DNA of 64,000 nucleotides from Sphingopyxis sp. (lineage in GTDB: Bacteria > Pseudomonadota > Alphaproteobacteria > Sphingomonadales > Sphingomonadaceae). Positions 41,392 through 51,660 of this stretch are shown in pieces (position 1 is the first letter of the stretch; the number at the start of each line of letters is the position of its first letter). The position numbers and the translations under genes were made by a program. Where the stretch lies: assembly GCF_016793825.1 (NCBI RefSeq), contig NZ_JAEULM010000042.1, forward strand, positions 50,523-114,522. Reading direction: 5' to 3'. The notes beneath the pieces were generated by a model that was given only the letters and a program-made list of their open reading frames with translations, did not search any database and was not told the DNA's origin.

Positions 41392-44147
41392 GCCGCCACC
41401 GCCTCCTCGCTCCGGCTTCCAGCCGCTTCGAGCAGGCGCTTCTCGAGCGATTTCACACGCGCGCTACTGTCGATCTTGTCGCCGATCAGGTCGGTGACAT
41501 AGAATGTGTCGACCGCGCGCTCGCCATAGGTGGCCACATGTGCGCTATGCACCGTGACCTTTGACTGGAAGAGCGCATAAGCGAGCTGGTTGAGAAGCGC
41601 GGGACGATCCTGCGCATTGACCTCGATCACCGTGAATCGGTTCGAGGCCTTGTTGTCGATGAAGACGTTGGGGGCGATGCGGAAGGCTTCAGCGCGGGTG
41701 CGCGGCAGAGCGCGCGCTTCCAGTTTTGGAAGCAGTTTCTGTCGGTTGGCGAGTGCGTCCTCGATCGCGCGGGTCAGGCGCGCGATCTGGCCGCTTTCGG
41801 CGAATGGCCGGCCGAGAGGATCCTGGACGAGGAAATTGTCGAGCGCGAGGCCGTCGCGCGTCGTGTGGATGCGCGCATCGATGATGTTGCCACCCGCCAG
41901 GTGGATGCCACCCGCCATCCGGTAGAACAGGCCCGGATGATCGGCGGCCAGCACCATCACCAGCGTCGCGCCGCGATCCTCGTCAGGCACCGCCGCGATA
42001 TGGAGCGGGCCGTCGCCGGCTTCCTGGATGTGCCGAAGATTGGCCGCGATCACTTCGACCGGCTCGGCGATCCAGTAGCTTTCAGGGAGCCGCTTGACGA
42101 GCCGGGCGAACACCTTGTCCTCCAGCGCCAGCAGCCCCGCGACCGCTTCCTTCTTGGCCTCGATCCGCGCCTCCCGGCCGCGCTGCTTGTGACCCAGGCG
42201 GAGAACTTCCTCAGCGGCGTCGTACAATTCGGTCAGGAGCTGGCGCTTCCAGCCGTTCCACACACCGGGCCCGACAGCGCGGATATCGACCACGGTAAGG
42301 ACGAGCAGCAGGCGAAGGCGCTCGGGCGATTGCACCACCTGCGCGAAATCGAGGATCGTCTTGAAGTCGGCAAGGTCGCGCTTGAAGGCGGTCGCCGACA
42401 TCAGCAGATGATGGCGCACCAGCCATGAGACCGTCTCGGTTTCCGCCTCGTTCAATCCGAGCCGGGGACAGACGCGCAGCGCGAGTTCGGCGCCCAGTAC
42501 GCTGTGGTCGCCGCCGCGCCCCTTTGCGATGTCGTGGAGCAGCACCGCCACATAGATCACGCGCCGCGAATGAAGCTGGTTCATGATGACGGTCGAGAGT
42601 GGATGATCGTCCTTCAATCGGCCCTGTTCGATGTCGGCGAGGAGTCCGATCGCGCGGATCGTGTGCTCATCGACCGTATAATGGTGATACATGTCGAACT
42701 GCATCTGCGCGACGACGCGCCCGAAGTCGGGAACGAACCGGCCAAACACTGCCGCTTCGTTCATCCAGCGCAACACCGTCTCCGGATCCCGCCGGCTGGT
42801 CAGCACGTCGAGGAAAAGCTCGTTGGCGCGCGCATTGCGACGCACCCCCTGCGTCTCGATCAGCTTTGCGTCGTGACGCGCCTGCCGCATTGCCTGCGGG
42901 TGGATTTCGAGGCCATGTTTGTCGGCAAGCGCAAAGATCTCGATAAGCCGCACCGGGTCGGCCTCGAAGAAATCGTCGGAGGGCAGCGCCAGCCGACCGC
43001 GATCGAGAACGAAACCGCCAAGCTTGCCGGGGCGCCGCCGGATCGTGGGCAGGAAGCGGCGCCCGCGCGATGCCATCTGTTCGTCGAGGTGGGCCAGAAA
43101 GGTTCCGGTGACGTCGCCGACCGCCTTCGCGTGGAGGAAATAGAGCTGCATGAAGCGCTCGACCGCGCTTTTCCCCGGCCGTTCCGCGAAGTGCATGCGC
43201 TGCGCGATTTCACGCTGGAAGTCGAAGGTCAGCCGATCCTCGGCGCGTCCCGCCAGCGTATGAAGGTGACAGCGCACTGCGAGCAGGAAATTTTCGGCCC
43301 GCGAAAACTGGCGCAGCTCGCGACCCGTGAGCAGGCCGGCATCGACAAGCTCGGGGACCGTGCGAACGCGGTGAATGAATTTCCCGATCCAGAACAGCGT
43401 ATGGAGATCGCGGAGCCCGCCCTTCCCTTCTTTCACATTGGGTTCGACGACGTAACGCGAATCACCCATCCGACGGTGTCGTTCGTCGCGCTCGGCCAGC
43501 TTCTCGGCAACGAAGGCCCGCGCGTTGCCGGCGACCACCTCGGCATCGAACCGGGCCGCCGCCTGATCATAGAGTGGCCGGTCCCCCCAAATGAAACGCG
43601 ATTCCAGCAGCGCCGTGCGGATGGTCAGATCCTCTTTCGCTGCACGGATCATCTCGTCGATCGAGCGCGAGCTATGCCCCACCTTCAGCCCGAGATCCCA
43701 CAAGGTATAGAGCTGCGCCTCGATCACCTGCTCGGTCCAGCTCGTCTGCTTGAACGGGGTGAGGAAGCCAATATCGATATCGCTGTATGGCGCCATCTCG
43801 CCGCGCCCGTAACCGCCGACCGCGATCAGGGTGATCCGCTCCCCCGCGGAGCGATTGCCGGCAGGATAAAGGTAATCGACGGTGAAATCGTGCGACAGGC
43901 GAACGATCTGGTCGATCAGGAAGGCGGTCGCGCTCGCCGCGAGGCGACCCGACGAGGGATGCGCGAGCAGCCGGCGGTCGATCTCCTCCCGCCCTGCATC
44001 AAGCGCGTCCCGGAGCAGCGCGACCATCGCACGGCGGCGCGCACCCGAATCATGCGCCTCTGCCGCTATATCGTCGAGCCGGTCCGAAAGCGCACGGCGA
44101 TCGATGATCGCGCGCCGGTCGTCGAGATCATCCGCGAGACCGCTCAT
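41388..44147 (-). CDS. glnD: Bifunctional uridylyltransferase/uridylyl-removing enzyme (PII)
   Basis: A 919-residue nitrogen sensor that adds or removes UMP on PII proteins according to glutamine level. The nucleotidyltransferase site is GGYGRGEMAPYSDIDIGFL (about 120-138). The HD hydrolase domain carries VAVLLHDIAKGRGGDHSVLG (about 525-545). Two ACT domains at the C-terminus (from about 715 and 830) bind glutamine. Its start overlaps the mutS stop (ATGA), giving a mutS-glnD unit. With rpoN in the same window, two nitrogen-related regulators are present, 24 kb apart. Confidence 0.97.
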   Translation of the reverse strand: MSGLADDLDDRRAIIDRRALSDRLDDIAAEAHDSGARRRAMVALLRDALDAGREEIDRRLLAHPSSGRLAASATAFLIDQIVRLSHDFTVDYLYPAGNRSAGERITLIAVGGYGRGEMAPYSDIDIGFLTPFKQTSWTEQVIEAQLYTLWDLGLKVGHSSRSIDEMIRAAKEDLTIRTALLESRFIWGDRPLYDQAAARFDAEVVAGNARAFVAEKLAERDERHRRMGDSRYVVEPNVKEGKGGLRDLHTLFWIGKFIHRVRTVPELVDAGLLTGRELRQFSRAENFLLAVRCHLHTLAGRAEDRLTFDFQREIAQRMHFAERPGKSAVERFMQLYFLHAKAVGDVTGTFLAHLDEQMASRGRRFLPTIRRRPGKLGGFVLDRGRLALPSDDFFEADPVRLIEIFALADKHGLEIHPQAMRQARHDAKLIETQGVRRNARANELFLDVLTSRRDPETVLRWMNEAAVFGRFVPDFGRVVAQMQFDMYHHYTVDEHTIRAIGLLADIEQGRLKDDHPLSTVIMNQLHSRRVIYVAVLLHDIAKGRGGDHSVLGAELALRVCPRLGLNEAETETVSWLVRHHLLMSATAFKRDLADFKTILDFAQVVQSPERLRLLLVLTVVDIRAVGPGVWNGWKRQLLTELYDAAEEVLRLGHKQRGREARIEAKKEAVAGLLALEDKVFARLVKRLPESYWIAEPVEVIAANLRHIQEAGDGPLHIAAVPDEDRGATLVMVLAADHPGLFYRMAGGIHLAGGNIIDARIHTTRDGLALDNFLVQDPLGRPFAESGQIARLTRAIEDALANRQKLLPKLEARALPRTRAEAFRIAPNVFIDNKASNRFTVIEVNAQDRPALLNQLAYALFQSKVTVHSAHVATYGERAVDTFYVTDLIGDKIDSSARVKSLEKRLLEAAGSRSEEAVAA

Positions 44148-46804
44148 TGTTCCGCGATCAACAAGGTCTTGAGCCGGTACAGCGCATCGAGTGCCTCCCG
44201 CGGCGCGAGCGCATCGGGATCGATCGCCGCAAGCGCCTCACGCAGCGAGTCCTTCGCCGCCTGCGGAGCCGCAGCAAGCGTAGCGGCAAAGAGAGGCAGG
44301 TCGTCAAGCCCCGCAGCAAGACCCCCAGTCGCCTCGCGCCCCGCCTCCAGCTTCGCAAGGACGGCCTCCGCCCGCTTCACGACGCCGGTGGGAACCCCCG
44401 CGAGTCGCGCCACGGCGAGACCATAGCTGCGATCCGCCGGCCCTTCGGCGACCTCGTGAAGCAAGACCAGATCACCCTGCCATTCGCGCGCGCGAACGTG
44501 GTGGAGGGACAGCGCGTCCAGCGTTTCGGCAAGGCGCGTCAGTTCGTGATAGTGCGTCGCGAAGAGACAGCGGCACCGGTTCATCTCGTGCACCGCCTCG
44601 ACCACCGACCAGGCGAGCGCCAGGCCGTCATAGGTCGAGGTTCCCCGTCCGACCTCGTCGAGAATGACGAAACTCCGGGGCGTTGCCTGCGCCAGAATAG
44701 CGGCGGTCTCGACCATCTCGACCATGAAGGTCGAGCGGCCGCGCGCGAGATTGTCGCTGGCGCCGACGCGACTGAAGAGACGGTCGACGAGCCCGAGCTT
44801 CGCCGACGCCGCGGGGACGAAACCACCAGCCTGCGCGAGCACCACGATCAGGGCATTTTGTCGGAGGAAGGTCGATTTGCCGCCCATGTTCGGACCGGTG
44901 ACGAGCCAGAGCCGATCGGCCTCCGACAGCGACACGTCGTTGGGCACGAAGCGGTCGCCCGACTTCGCCAGCGCCGCCTCCACCACCGGATGCCGTCCGC
45001 CCACGATGTCAAGGCACGGGTCGTCCACCAGATCGGGGCGACACCAACTGTGGCTCATCGCGTGGTCGGCGAGCGCGGCGGCGACATCGATCCGCGCCAG
45101 GACATCGCAGCTCGCGGCAATCGCTTCGCGGCGGGCAACGGCCGCATGGGTCAGCGTTTCGAAATGCGCGGCCTCGGCAGCAACGGCGTGGACGCCCGCC
45201 TGCGTGACCCGGCTCGCGGCCTCGTGGAGGTCGGAGGAGTTGAAGCGCACGACCCCCGCAAGCGTCTGGCGATGGGTAAAACCCGAATCGGGCGCCATCA
45301 GCGTGTCGGCATGTTTTGCCGGCACTTCGACATGATAGCCGAGTACCCCATTGTGACGGATCTTGAGTGATGCGATGCCGGTGCGATCGCGATATTGCGC
45401 CTCGAGAGCGGCGATGGCCTTGCGGCCGTCGCGCGCCGTCTCGCGAAGCGCGTCGAGCGCGTGGTCATAGCCTTCTGCGACAAAGCCGCCCTGCGCGCCA
45501 TCGACCGGCGGAGTTTCGATCAACGCCCGCGTCAGTTCGTCGACGAGCGCGCCATGTCCGTCGAGGCCTGGCAGCAGGTGCGCGAGCAAGGGCGGCAGGT
45601 CGGGTCGCTGTGCAAGGCGTTCGCGCAGCAACCGCGCACCCCCCAGCGAATCGCGGAGTTGAGCCAGATCGCGCGGGCCACCACGCCCGGCAACGAGCCG
45701 GCCGAGTGCACGGCCCGCATCGGGCAGCGCGCGAAGCGCCGCGCGCAGATCGCCGCGCCACAAGGCATCGCGCGCCAGCGCGTCGACAAGATCCAGCCGA
45801 TCGACGATCGCCCCCCTGTCGGTGAGCGGGCTGGCGAGATCGTCGGCAAGCATGCGCGCGCCCGCCGCCGTCACTGTACGGTCAATCGTCCCAAGCAGGC
45901 TGCCGTCACGCGCGCCTGCCATCGTGCGAACAAGTTCCAGACTCTCGCGCGTCGCGGCATCAATCGCCATCCGACCCGACGCCTGGTGCCGCAGCGGTGG
46001 CTGAAGAAAGATCGGCTGACCGGTACCGACATGGTCGAGATAGGCGGCAATGGCTCCCATCGCCGCAATCTCGCCGCGCGAGAACGCACCAAAGCCGTCG
46101 AGCGTCTGGACGCCGAAGAAACTTTCGAGGCGCCTTTGCGCCCCCGTACTCGAAAAATCAGCTTGCGGGCGGCGCACGACCTGACGCGCGGCCCAGTCGG
46201 GGACATGGTCGGCGGCCTCGCTGACGAGCAGCTCCGTGGGCGCCAGCCGCGCGAGTTCGGCATCGATGGCCTCCGGGCGCACGGCAACAACCTCGAACCG
46301 CCCCGTCGAAATATCCGCCGCGGCAATCGCCACTTCGATGTCGCTGCCGACCTGTGCCAGCGCAGCGAGGCGGTTCGCACTGCGTCCTTCGAGCAAAGAT
46401 TCCTCGGTGAGCGTCCCCGCCGTGACGAAGCGCACGATCGCGCGCTGGACGAGCGCCTTCGACCCGCCGCGCGCTTTCGCCTCTGCCGGACTTTCAACCT
46501 GTTCGGCGATCGCCACGCGGTGCCCTGCCTTGATCAGCCGGGCAAGGTATGATTCGGCGGCATGGACAGGGACACCGCACATCGGCACCGGCTCGCCGCC
46601 ATGCTCGCCGCGCGCGGTCAAGGCAATGTCGAGTGTGGAAGCGGCCGCCTTGGCATCGTCAAAAAAAAGTTCGAAGAAGTCGCCCATGCGGTAAAAAAGC
46701 ATGCAGTCGCCTGCCTTTTCCTTCAGCGACCAATATTGCGCCATCATCGGTGTGGCGGCAGGAACGCTGTTGCTGTTGGCGGCGGTACGGATGGTGGCGG
46801 ACAT
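44144..46804 (-). CDS. mutS: DNA mismatch repair protein MutS
   Basis: An 886-residue mismatch sensor. The N-terminal mismatch-binding domain contains GDFFELFFDDAKAAASTLDI (about residues 40-60) with the FxE-type motif. The ATPase domain has Walker A GPNMGGKSTFLRQ, Walker B VILDEVGRGTSTYDGLALA and the conserved His in ATHYHEL. The C-terminal helical clamp for dimerisation is present. ATG 46804 (MSATIRTAANS) is chosen; a start at MMAQYW (46750) would still leave all domains. It is transcribed with glnD and divergent from maeB. Confidence 0.97.
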   Translation of the reverse strand: MSATIRTAANSNSVPAATPMMAQYWSLKEKAGDCMLFYRMGDFFELFFDDAKAAASTLDIALTARGEHGGEPVPMCGVPVHAAESYLARLIKAGHRVAIAEQVESPAEAKARGGSKALVQRAIVRFVTAGTLTEESLLEGRSANRLAALAQVGSDIEVAIAAADISTGRFEVVAVRPEAIDAELARLAPTELLVSEAADHVPDWAARQVVRRPQADFSSTGAQRRLESFFGVQTLDGFGAFSRGEIAAMGAIAAYLDHVGTGQPIFLQPPLRHQASGRMAIDAATRESLELVRTMAGARDGSLLGTIDRTVTAAGARMLADDLASPLTDRGAIVDRLDLVDALARDALWRGDLRAALRALPDAGRALGRLVAGRGGPRDLAQLRDSLGGARLLRERLAQRPDLPPLLAHLLPGLDGHGALVDELTRALIETPPVDGAQGGFVAEGYDHALDALRETARDGRKAIAALEAQYRDRTGIASLKIRHNGVLGYHVEVPAKHADTLMAPDSGFTHRQTLAGVVRFNSSDLHEAASRVTQAGVHAVAAEAAHFETLTHAAVARREAIAASCDVLARIDVAAALADHAMSHSWCRPDLVDDPCLDIVGGRHPVVEAALAKSGDRFVPNDVSLSEADRLWLVTGPNMGGKSTFLRQNALIVVLAQAGGFVPAASAKLGLVDRLFSRVGASDNLARGRSTFMVEMVETAAILAQATPRSFVILDEVGRGTSTYDGLALAWSVVEAVHEMNRCRCLFATHYHELTRLAETLDALSLHHVRAREWQGDLVLLHEVAEGPADRSYGLAVARLAGVPTGVVKRAEAVLAKLEAGREATGGLAAGLDDLPLFAATLAAAPQAAKDSLREALAAIDPDALAPREALDALYRLKTLLIAEQ

Positions 46805-46937
46805 CCGACCCTGCTTAGTCGATGGCCACGCCATGGCAAGGCGCACGACCGCAACATTGGCCGTTACAATCGCGGTTCGTGACGCTAGGGATTGGCCTCG
46901 GGCGCGCGTCCGACAATCGAGTATAGGGGAAAAAAGG

Positions 46938-49202
46938 ATGGACAGCGGGAGCAAGGTGCAGTTTTCGGACCGCGAGGCCCTGCTTTATCACGAATATGGG
47001 CGTCCCGGGAAAATCGAAATCGTCGCATCGAAACCGATGGCGACTCAGCGCGATCTCAGCCTGGCCTATTCGCCCGGTGTTGCGGTTCCGGTAAAGGCGA
47101 TCGCCGAGGACCCCGCCACGGCCTATGATTATACGATCAAGGGCAACCTTGTCGCGGTCATCTCGAACGGCACCGCGATCCTCGGCCTCGGCAATCTCGG
47201 AGCGCTCGCTTCAAAACCGGTGATGGAAGGCAAGGCAGTGCTGTTCAAGCGCTTCGCCGACGTCGATTCGATCGATCTCGAGGTCGATACCGAAGACCCG
47301 CAGGCGTTCATCGACGCCGTCGCGCTCCTGGAACCGAGCTTCGGCGGGATCAATCTCGAAGACATCGCGGCACCGAATTGCTTCATCATCGAGCAGGCGC
47401 TCAAGGAGAAGATGAATATCCCGGTGTTCCATGACGACCAGCATGGCACCGCGATCATAACCGCCGCCGGCCTGATCAACGCCTGCCATCTGACCGGCCG
47501 CGACCTCTCGACGGTCAAGGTCGTCGTGAACGGCGCCGGCGCCGCGGCGATCGCCTGCACCGCCCTGATCAAGGCGATGGGTGTGCGGCACGAAAATGTC
47601 ATCATGTGCGACCGCAAAGGCACGATCTATCAGGGCCGCACGGAAGGCATGGACCAGTGGAAGTCGGCACATGCCGTGCCGACCGAAGCACGCAATCTGA
47701 CCGAAGCGCTGGTCGGCGCCGACGTGTTCCTCGGCCTGTCGGCCGCTGGTGCGCTGAAGCCCGAAATGGTGCGGGACATGGCGCCGGCGCCGATCATCTT
47801 CGCGATGGCAAATCCCGATCCCGAAATCTCACCGCCCGATGCGCGTGCAGCGCGTCCCGACGCCATCATCGCCACCGGCCGCTCGGACTATCCGAACCAG
47901 GTCAACAATGTGCTGTGCTTTCCCTTCATCTTCCGCGGTGCGCTCGACGTGCGCGCCACCGCGATCAACGAAGAGATGAAGATTGCCGCAGCCTATGCCA
48001 TCGCGGACCTCGCGCGCCAGCAGGTACCCGAAGAGGTTGCCGCAGCCTATGGGGGCCGCGCGTCCAGCTTCGGCCCTGAGTATATCATCCCCTCACCCTT
48101 CGATCCGCGCCTGATGGAAATCGTCCCCGCTGCGGTCGCGAAAGCCGCCATGGCAACCGGCGTGGCGGGTCAGCCAATCGAGGATCTGGAGGAATATCGC
48201 AACACGCTGCGCGCGCGCCTCAATCCCACGACGTCGGTGCTCACGCTCGCCTACGAGGCGGCGCGCGCCAATCCGAAGCGCGTCGTGTTCGCCGAAGGCG
48301 AGGAAGAAGTCGTCCTGCGCGCCGCGATCCAGTTCCGCGATGGCGGCTACGGGATTCCGGTTCTTGTCGGCCGCGAAGGGCTGCATGACAAGTTGCGGGC
48401 AATGGGGGTTCCCGACGCCGAAAGCTTCGAAGTGCACAACAGCGTCAATTCGCCGCACGTACCGCAGATGGTCGACATGCTCTACGAGCGGTTGCAACGG
48501 CGCGGTTACCTGCGCCGCGACGTCGAGCGCATGGTCAATCGTGACCGCAACATCTTCGGCTCCCTGCTGCTCAAGCTTGGTCTTGCCGACGCGATGATCA
48601 CCGGTACGACGCGCACCTATTCGCAATCGATGCGCGAGGTGCGGCGCGTGATCGATCATGCCGAGGGCAAGACGCCATTCGGCATCCACGTCCTCGTCGG
48701 CCAGCATCACACCATCTTCATGTCGGATACGACGGTCAACGAGCGACCATCAGCCGAAATGCTCGCCGACATCGCCGAACGCACCGCACAGGTCGCTCGG
48801 CGCATGGGACACGAACCGCGCGTTGCGTTTCTGTCCTATTCGACCTTCGGCAACCCGCCGGGGAGCTGGCTCGACAATATCCGCGAAGCGGTCCACATCC
48901 TTGACCAGCGCCAGCCGGGCTTCGAATATGAAGGGGAAATGGCACCCGACGTCGCACTCAACCCGCGCCTGATGAAAAGCTATCCCTTCTGCCGGCTTTC
49001 GGGGCCCGCCAACGTTCTAGTCATGCCCGGACTCCAGTCGGCGAACCTATCGGCCAAGCTTCTGCGCGAACTGGGCGGTGGCGCGGTGATCGGCCCGATG
49101 CTGATCGGAATGGAAAAGCCGGTGCAGGTCGCAACGATGGCTTCGCCCGCATCGGATCTGGTCACGCTGGCCGTACTCGCGGCAGGCGGTATCGCACAAT
49201 AA
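46938..49202 (+). CDS. maeB: NADP-dependent malic enzyme with phosphotransacetylase-like C-terminal domain
   Basis: A 754-residue MaeB-type enzyme that decarboxylates malate to pyruvate and yields NADPH. The malic N-terminal domain has SLAYSPGVAVPVKAIAEDP (about 43-61). The catalytic region includes NIPVFHDDQHGTAI, the nucleotide fold is VVVNGAGAAAIACTALI, and ATGRSDYPNQVNNVLCFPF follows. The last 320 residues form a PTA-like domain (from about RVVFAEGEEEVVLRAAI), probably regulatory, responding to acetyl-CoA. AAAAAAGG lies before ATG 46938. It is divergent from mutS across 133 bases. Confidence 0.96.
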   Translation: MDSGSKVQFSDREALLYHEYGRPGKIEIVASKPMATQRDLSLAYSPGVAVPVKAIAEDPATAYDYTIKGNLVAVISNGTAILGLGNLGALASKPVMEGKAVLFKRFADVDSIDLEVDTEDPQAFIDAVALLEPSFGGINLEDIAAPNCFIIEQALKEKMNIPVFHDDQHGTAIITAAGLINACHLTGRDLSTVKVVVNGAGAAAIACTALIKAMGVRHENVIMCDRKGTIYQGRTEGMDQWKSAHAVPTEARNLTEALVGADVFLGLSAAGALKPEMVRDMAPAPIIFAMANPDPEISPPDARAARPDAIIATGRSDYPNQVNNVLCFPFIFRGALDVRATAINEEMKIAAAYAIADLARQQVPEEVAAAYGGRASSFGPEYIIPSPFDPRLMEIVPAAVAKAAMATGVAGQPIEDLEEYRNTLRARLNPTTSVLTLAYEAARANPKRVVFAEGEEEVVLRAAIQFRDGGYGIPVLVGREGLHDKLRAMGVPDAESFEVHNSVNSPHVPQMVDMLYERLQRRGYLRRDVERMVNRDRNIFGSLLLKLGLADAMITGTTRTYSQSMREVRRVIDHAEGKTPFGIHVLVGQHHTIFMSDTTVNERPSAEMLADIAERTAQVARRMGHEPRVAFLSYSTFGNPPGSWLDNIREAVHILDQRQPGFEYEGEMAPDVALNPRLMKSYPFCRLSGPANVLVMPGLQSANLSAKLLRELGGGAVIGPMLIGMEKPVQVATMASPASDLVTLAVLAAGGIAQ

Positions 49203-49266
49203 TATTGGAAAAGTGGCGGTCGCCCGAAAGGCGCCGCCACGTTCAACCGACCCGAAAGACGCGGTG

Positions 49267-49767
49267 CTACTGGCCTTGCGATCCGCCGCCGGCACCGGCT
49301 CCCGGCGCGCCAACCGCACCGATGTTACCAAAGATGTCTTCGAAGAAGCTACGCTGGCGACCAAGCGTCGGCGTCTTGTCGCCTTCGGGGCTGAGCTTGC
49401 TCACCAGTTCAAGGCCGGTCTTGTCGACAGCAACGACGTTGCCGGCGGGATCGAACCGCACCCGCAGCACCTGCTGCGCTACCGGGCGCGGCCTGGCGAA
49501 GGCAAGCTGCCGCGTCTCGCGCGATACATAATAATATTCGCTGTCGCCGAACTGGCCGACAAATGTCGGACGACCAAGCGTCTTTTCGACCGATTCGCGG
49601 TTATCGACACCGGGGGCAACAGCTGCGGTCAGGACGGGGTCGACGACATAACCCTGCCGCCCCTTCAACTGCGCACAGCCGCTGACCGTAAACGCTAGAG
49701 CCAATCCCGCCACGACCAGACGCACGGGACGGGCGGAAAACGAGGCATTCTGGGTCGACATCAACAT
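49267..49767 (-). CDS. bamE: Outer membrane protein assembly factor BamE
   Basis: A 166-residue lipoprotein of the BAM complex, which inserts beta-barrel proteins. The signal peptide ends in the lipobox AFTVSGC (Cys about residue 31), so it is lipid-anchored to the outer membrane. The SmpA/OmlA fold follows: GVDNRESVEKTLGRPTFVGQ, then YYYVSRETRQLAFARPRPV. It ends in a Gly/Gln tail (GAGAGGGSQGQ). ATG 49761 is an alternative start two codons later. It is divergent from the cytochrome bc1 chaperone gene, a frequent alphaproteobacterial arrangement. Confidence 0.93.
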   Translation of the reverse strand: MLMSTQNASFSARPVRLVVAGLALAFTVSGCAQLKGRQGYVVDPVLTAAVAPGVDNRESVEKTLGRPTFVGQFGDSEYYYVSRETRQLAFARPRPVAQQVLRVRFDPAGNVVAVDKTGLELVSKLSPEGDKTPTLGRQRSFFEDIFGNIGAVGAPGAGAGGGSQGQ

Positions 49768-49931
49768 ATCTCCGCTGCGCCATTTTCCCTGGCCGGGAAG
49801 CGGGCACTGGTTCTCGCGCCTCTTAACCGCAAGCGGACGGAACGCACAAGCGGCTTATGCCGCCCGAAAGCTTGCGCCAAGCTGACCGAGGGGACTTTTC
49901 CGGCAGACGGAATGCGCCTAAGCGTTGCCGC

Positions 49932-50465
49932 ATGTTTTCCCTGCTCCGCGGGCTGTTCAGGTCCGAACCCGATCCGCGCGAGGCGCGCCGTCCGCTCTGG
50001 AATGCCGTCGTTGCCACCGCCCGCATGCCGCATTGGTACAGCGCAGGCGGCGTGCCCGACACGCTTGACGGGCGCTTTGACATGATCAGCCTCGTGCTCG
50101 CACTCGTTCTGCATCGCATCGACCAGGATCCCGATCAGGCGCTTGCCGGTGTCCAGCTTACCGAATTGTTCGTCGATGACATGGATGGGCAGATGCGCCA
50201 GATCGGCTTCGGCGACATGGTTGTCGGCAAGCAGATCGGGCGAATGGTCGGCGCACTCGGCGGCCGCCTGGGCGCCTACCGAGCGGCCGATGGCTCGAGC
50301 GAACTGAGCGCAGCGCTCGTCCGCAACCTGTGGAGGGGTCAGGATGCGCCCGAAGCGGGGATCGCCCATGTGATGACCGAAGTCGCGAAGCTTCGCGCCG
50401 GACTGGCTGCCATGCCCGTCGATGCGCTGATCGCGGCGGACACATTGCCGGGACAGGGCCGGTGA
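49932..50465 (+). CDS. Ubiquinol-cytochrome c chaperone family protein (CBP3-like)
   Basis: A 177-residue protein matching the CBP3/ubiquinol-cytochrome c chaperone family; the mitochondrial member helps assemble cytochrome b of complex III. Conserved blocks are LWNAVVATARMPHWY (about 24-38), VPDTLDGRFDMISLVLALVL (about 43-62) and ELFVDDMDGQMRQIGFGDMV (about 76-95), followed by KQIGRMVGALGGRLGAY. ATG 49932 is used; upstream codons do not match. Its stop overlaps the GTG start of the next gene. Confidence 0.92.
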   Translation: MFSLLRGLFRSEPDPREARRPLWNAVVATARMPHWYSAGGVPDTLDGRFDMISLVLALVLHRIDQDPDQALAGVQLTELFVDDMDGQMRQIGFGDMVVGKQIGRMVGALGGRLGAYRAADGSSELSAALVRNLWRGQDAPEAGIAHVMTEVAKLRAGLAAMPVDALIAADTLPGQGR

Positions 50466-50989
50466 CGCCGCCCGAATTCTCGTATCCCGTGACCGTTCCC
50501 GAAGCGTCGCAGGGACGAAGCGTGAAACTGGACGTCGATGCGGAGCTGCGCGCGGGAATCGCGAAACGGCTCGATCTCGTTGCGCTCGATCGCTTTATCG
50601 TAACCGCCGAGGTACGCGCGATCGCGGGCGGGATCGAGGCGAAAGGCGCGATTGAGGCTGATGTCGTGCAAAGCTGCGCCGCGACCGATCTGCCGATATC
50701 CGCGACGCTCAACGAAACCTTCGATCTTCGCTTCCTGCGCGACATCGCCGCAGCGGGCGGCGAGGAAGAAGAAGTCGAGATCAGCAGCGCGGACTGCGAT
50801 GTCTTGCCGCTCGAGGGCGAACGCATCGATCTTGGCGAAGCCGCAGTGCAGACACTGTCGCTCGCGCTCGACCCGTTTCCGCGTCATCCAGACGCTGATC
50901 GCATCCTCGCCGAAAAGGGCGTGCTGAGCGAAGAGCAAGCGGGGCCTTTCGCTGCCCTCGCCAAACTGCGCGGCAAGCCTTCGGCCTAG
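50462..50989 (+). CDS. YceD/DUF177 family protein
   Basis: A 175-residue protein of the YceD family, linked in other bacteria and plastids to accumulation of 23S rRNA. Features include the central strand region with VQSCAATDLPISATLNETF (the Cys-containing block of the family) and the acidic segment AAGGEEEEVEISSADCDVLP. The C-terminal helix ALDPFPRHPDAD is the standard DUF177 ending. rpmF usually follows YceD genes; here a convergent SRPBCC gene follows. The start is GTG 50462, overlapping the upstream stop. Confidence 0.88.
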   Translation: MTPPEFSYPVTVPEASQGRSVKLDVDAELRAGIAKRLDLVALDRFIVTAEVRAIAGGIEAKGAIEADVVQSCAATDLPISATLNETFDLRFLRDIAAAGGEEEEVEISSADCDVLPLEGERIDLGEAAVQTLSLALDPFPRHPDADRILAEKGVLSEEQAGPFAALAKLRGKPSA

Positions 50990-51660
50990 TCGGATTCGGG
51001 CGCGTCCTTTGGCGCTTCATCGGCGAGATCGGCGGCGACGGCGTCGAGACCCGGTTCGCTCTTCGCGGACGCATCCTTCGCCTCGCCGTCCCGCTCATCA
51101 TGCGCCACCGGAAGCGCGCCACCGAGCGCGTTGGCTAGTCCGACCAGTTGTTCGCCAAGGACCTTGTCTACGCCCGGTGCGACATCGGCGACCTTGAAAC
51201 GCATATAGCCGCCGACGACATAGTCGAAACGGATCGAACTGCCGGTTGCGGTTTGCTTGATCTGGATGGTCAGCGTGCCGGTAACGGCCTCGCTCTGCAG
51301 CGGACCGAAGGCCCCCGACAGCCGCATCATTTCATCGGGTTTGGCGAAGATGATCCGCGCGTGCTGGACGCTTCCCATCGCGCCGCCCGCCTCTCCCGGC
51401 AGTTTTTCGCAGAAGCAACCGCCCGCCTGCGAATCGAGCCAGAAATTCGCCGCATCGCCCGACCAGCTATGGTCTTTCGACCACCATTTGTCGGGGGTCC
51501 GCAACATCTTCCACACATCTTCGGGCGAGGCGGCGACCTGCGCCGTGTGCGCAACGGTAAAGCCCAGGTCGCTCTGGTCGATGACCTTTGCCTGCGCTGG
51601 GGTCGCGACGAACGCCGCGACCGAAAGCAACGACGCGACGACGCCTGTTCTGAAATCCAT
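50986..51660 (-). CDS. SRPBCC family protein with signal peptide
   Basis: A 224-residue exported protein. The signal peptide is MDFRTGVVASLLSVAAFVAT, with cleavage near PAQA. Residues about 25-165 look like a START/SRPBCC lipid-binding domain (AQVAASPEDVWKMLRTPDKW, then GAFGPLQSEAVTGTLTIQIK). The C-terminal 45 residues are acidic, Ala-rich and probably disordered. Ligand and role are unknown. It is the first gene after adk on the same strand, in the position where the alpha-operon ribosomal genes are often found. Confidence 0.85.
   Translation of the reverse strand: MDFRTGVVASLLSVAAFVATPAQAKVIDQSDLGFTVAHTAQVAASPEDVWKMLRTPDKWWSKDHSWSGDAANFWLDSQAGGCFCEKLPGEAGGAMGSVQHARIIFAKPDEMMRLSGAFGPLQSEAVTGTLTIQIKQTATGSSIRFDYVVGGYMRFKVADVAPGVDKVLGEQLVGLANALGGALPVAHDERDGEAKDASAKSEPGLDAVAADLADEAPKDAPESD

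Noticed and set aside
42504-44426. 640-codon plus-strand frame opposite glnD
   Set aside because: GlnD on the minus strand has all expected domains; the plus-strand frame mirrors its codon structure.
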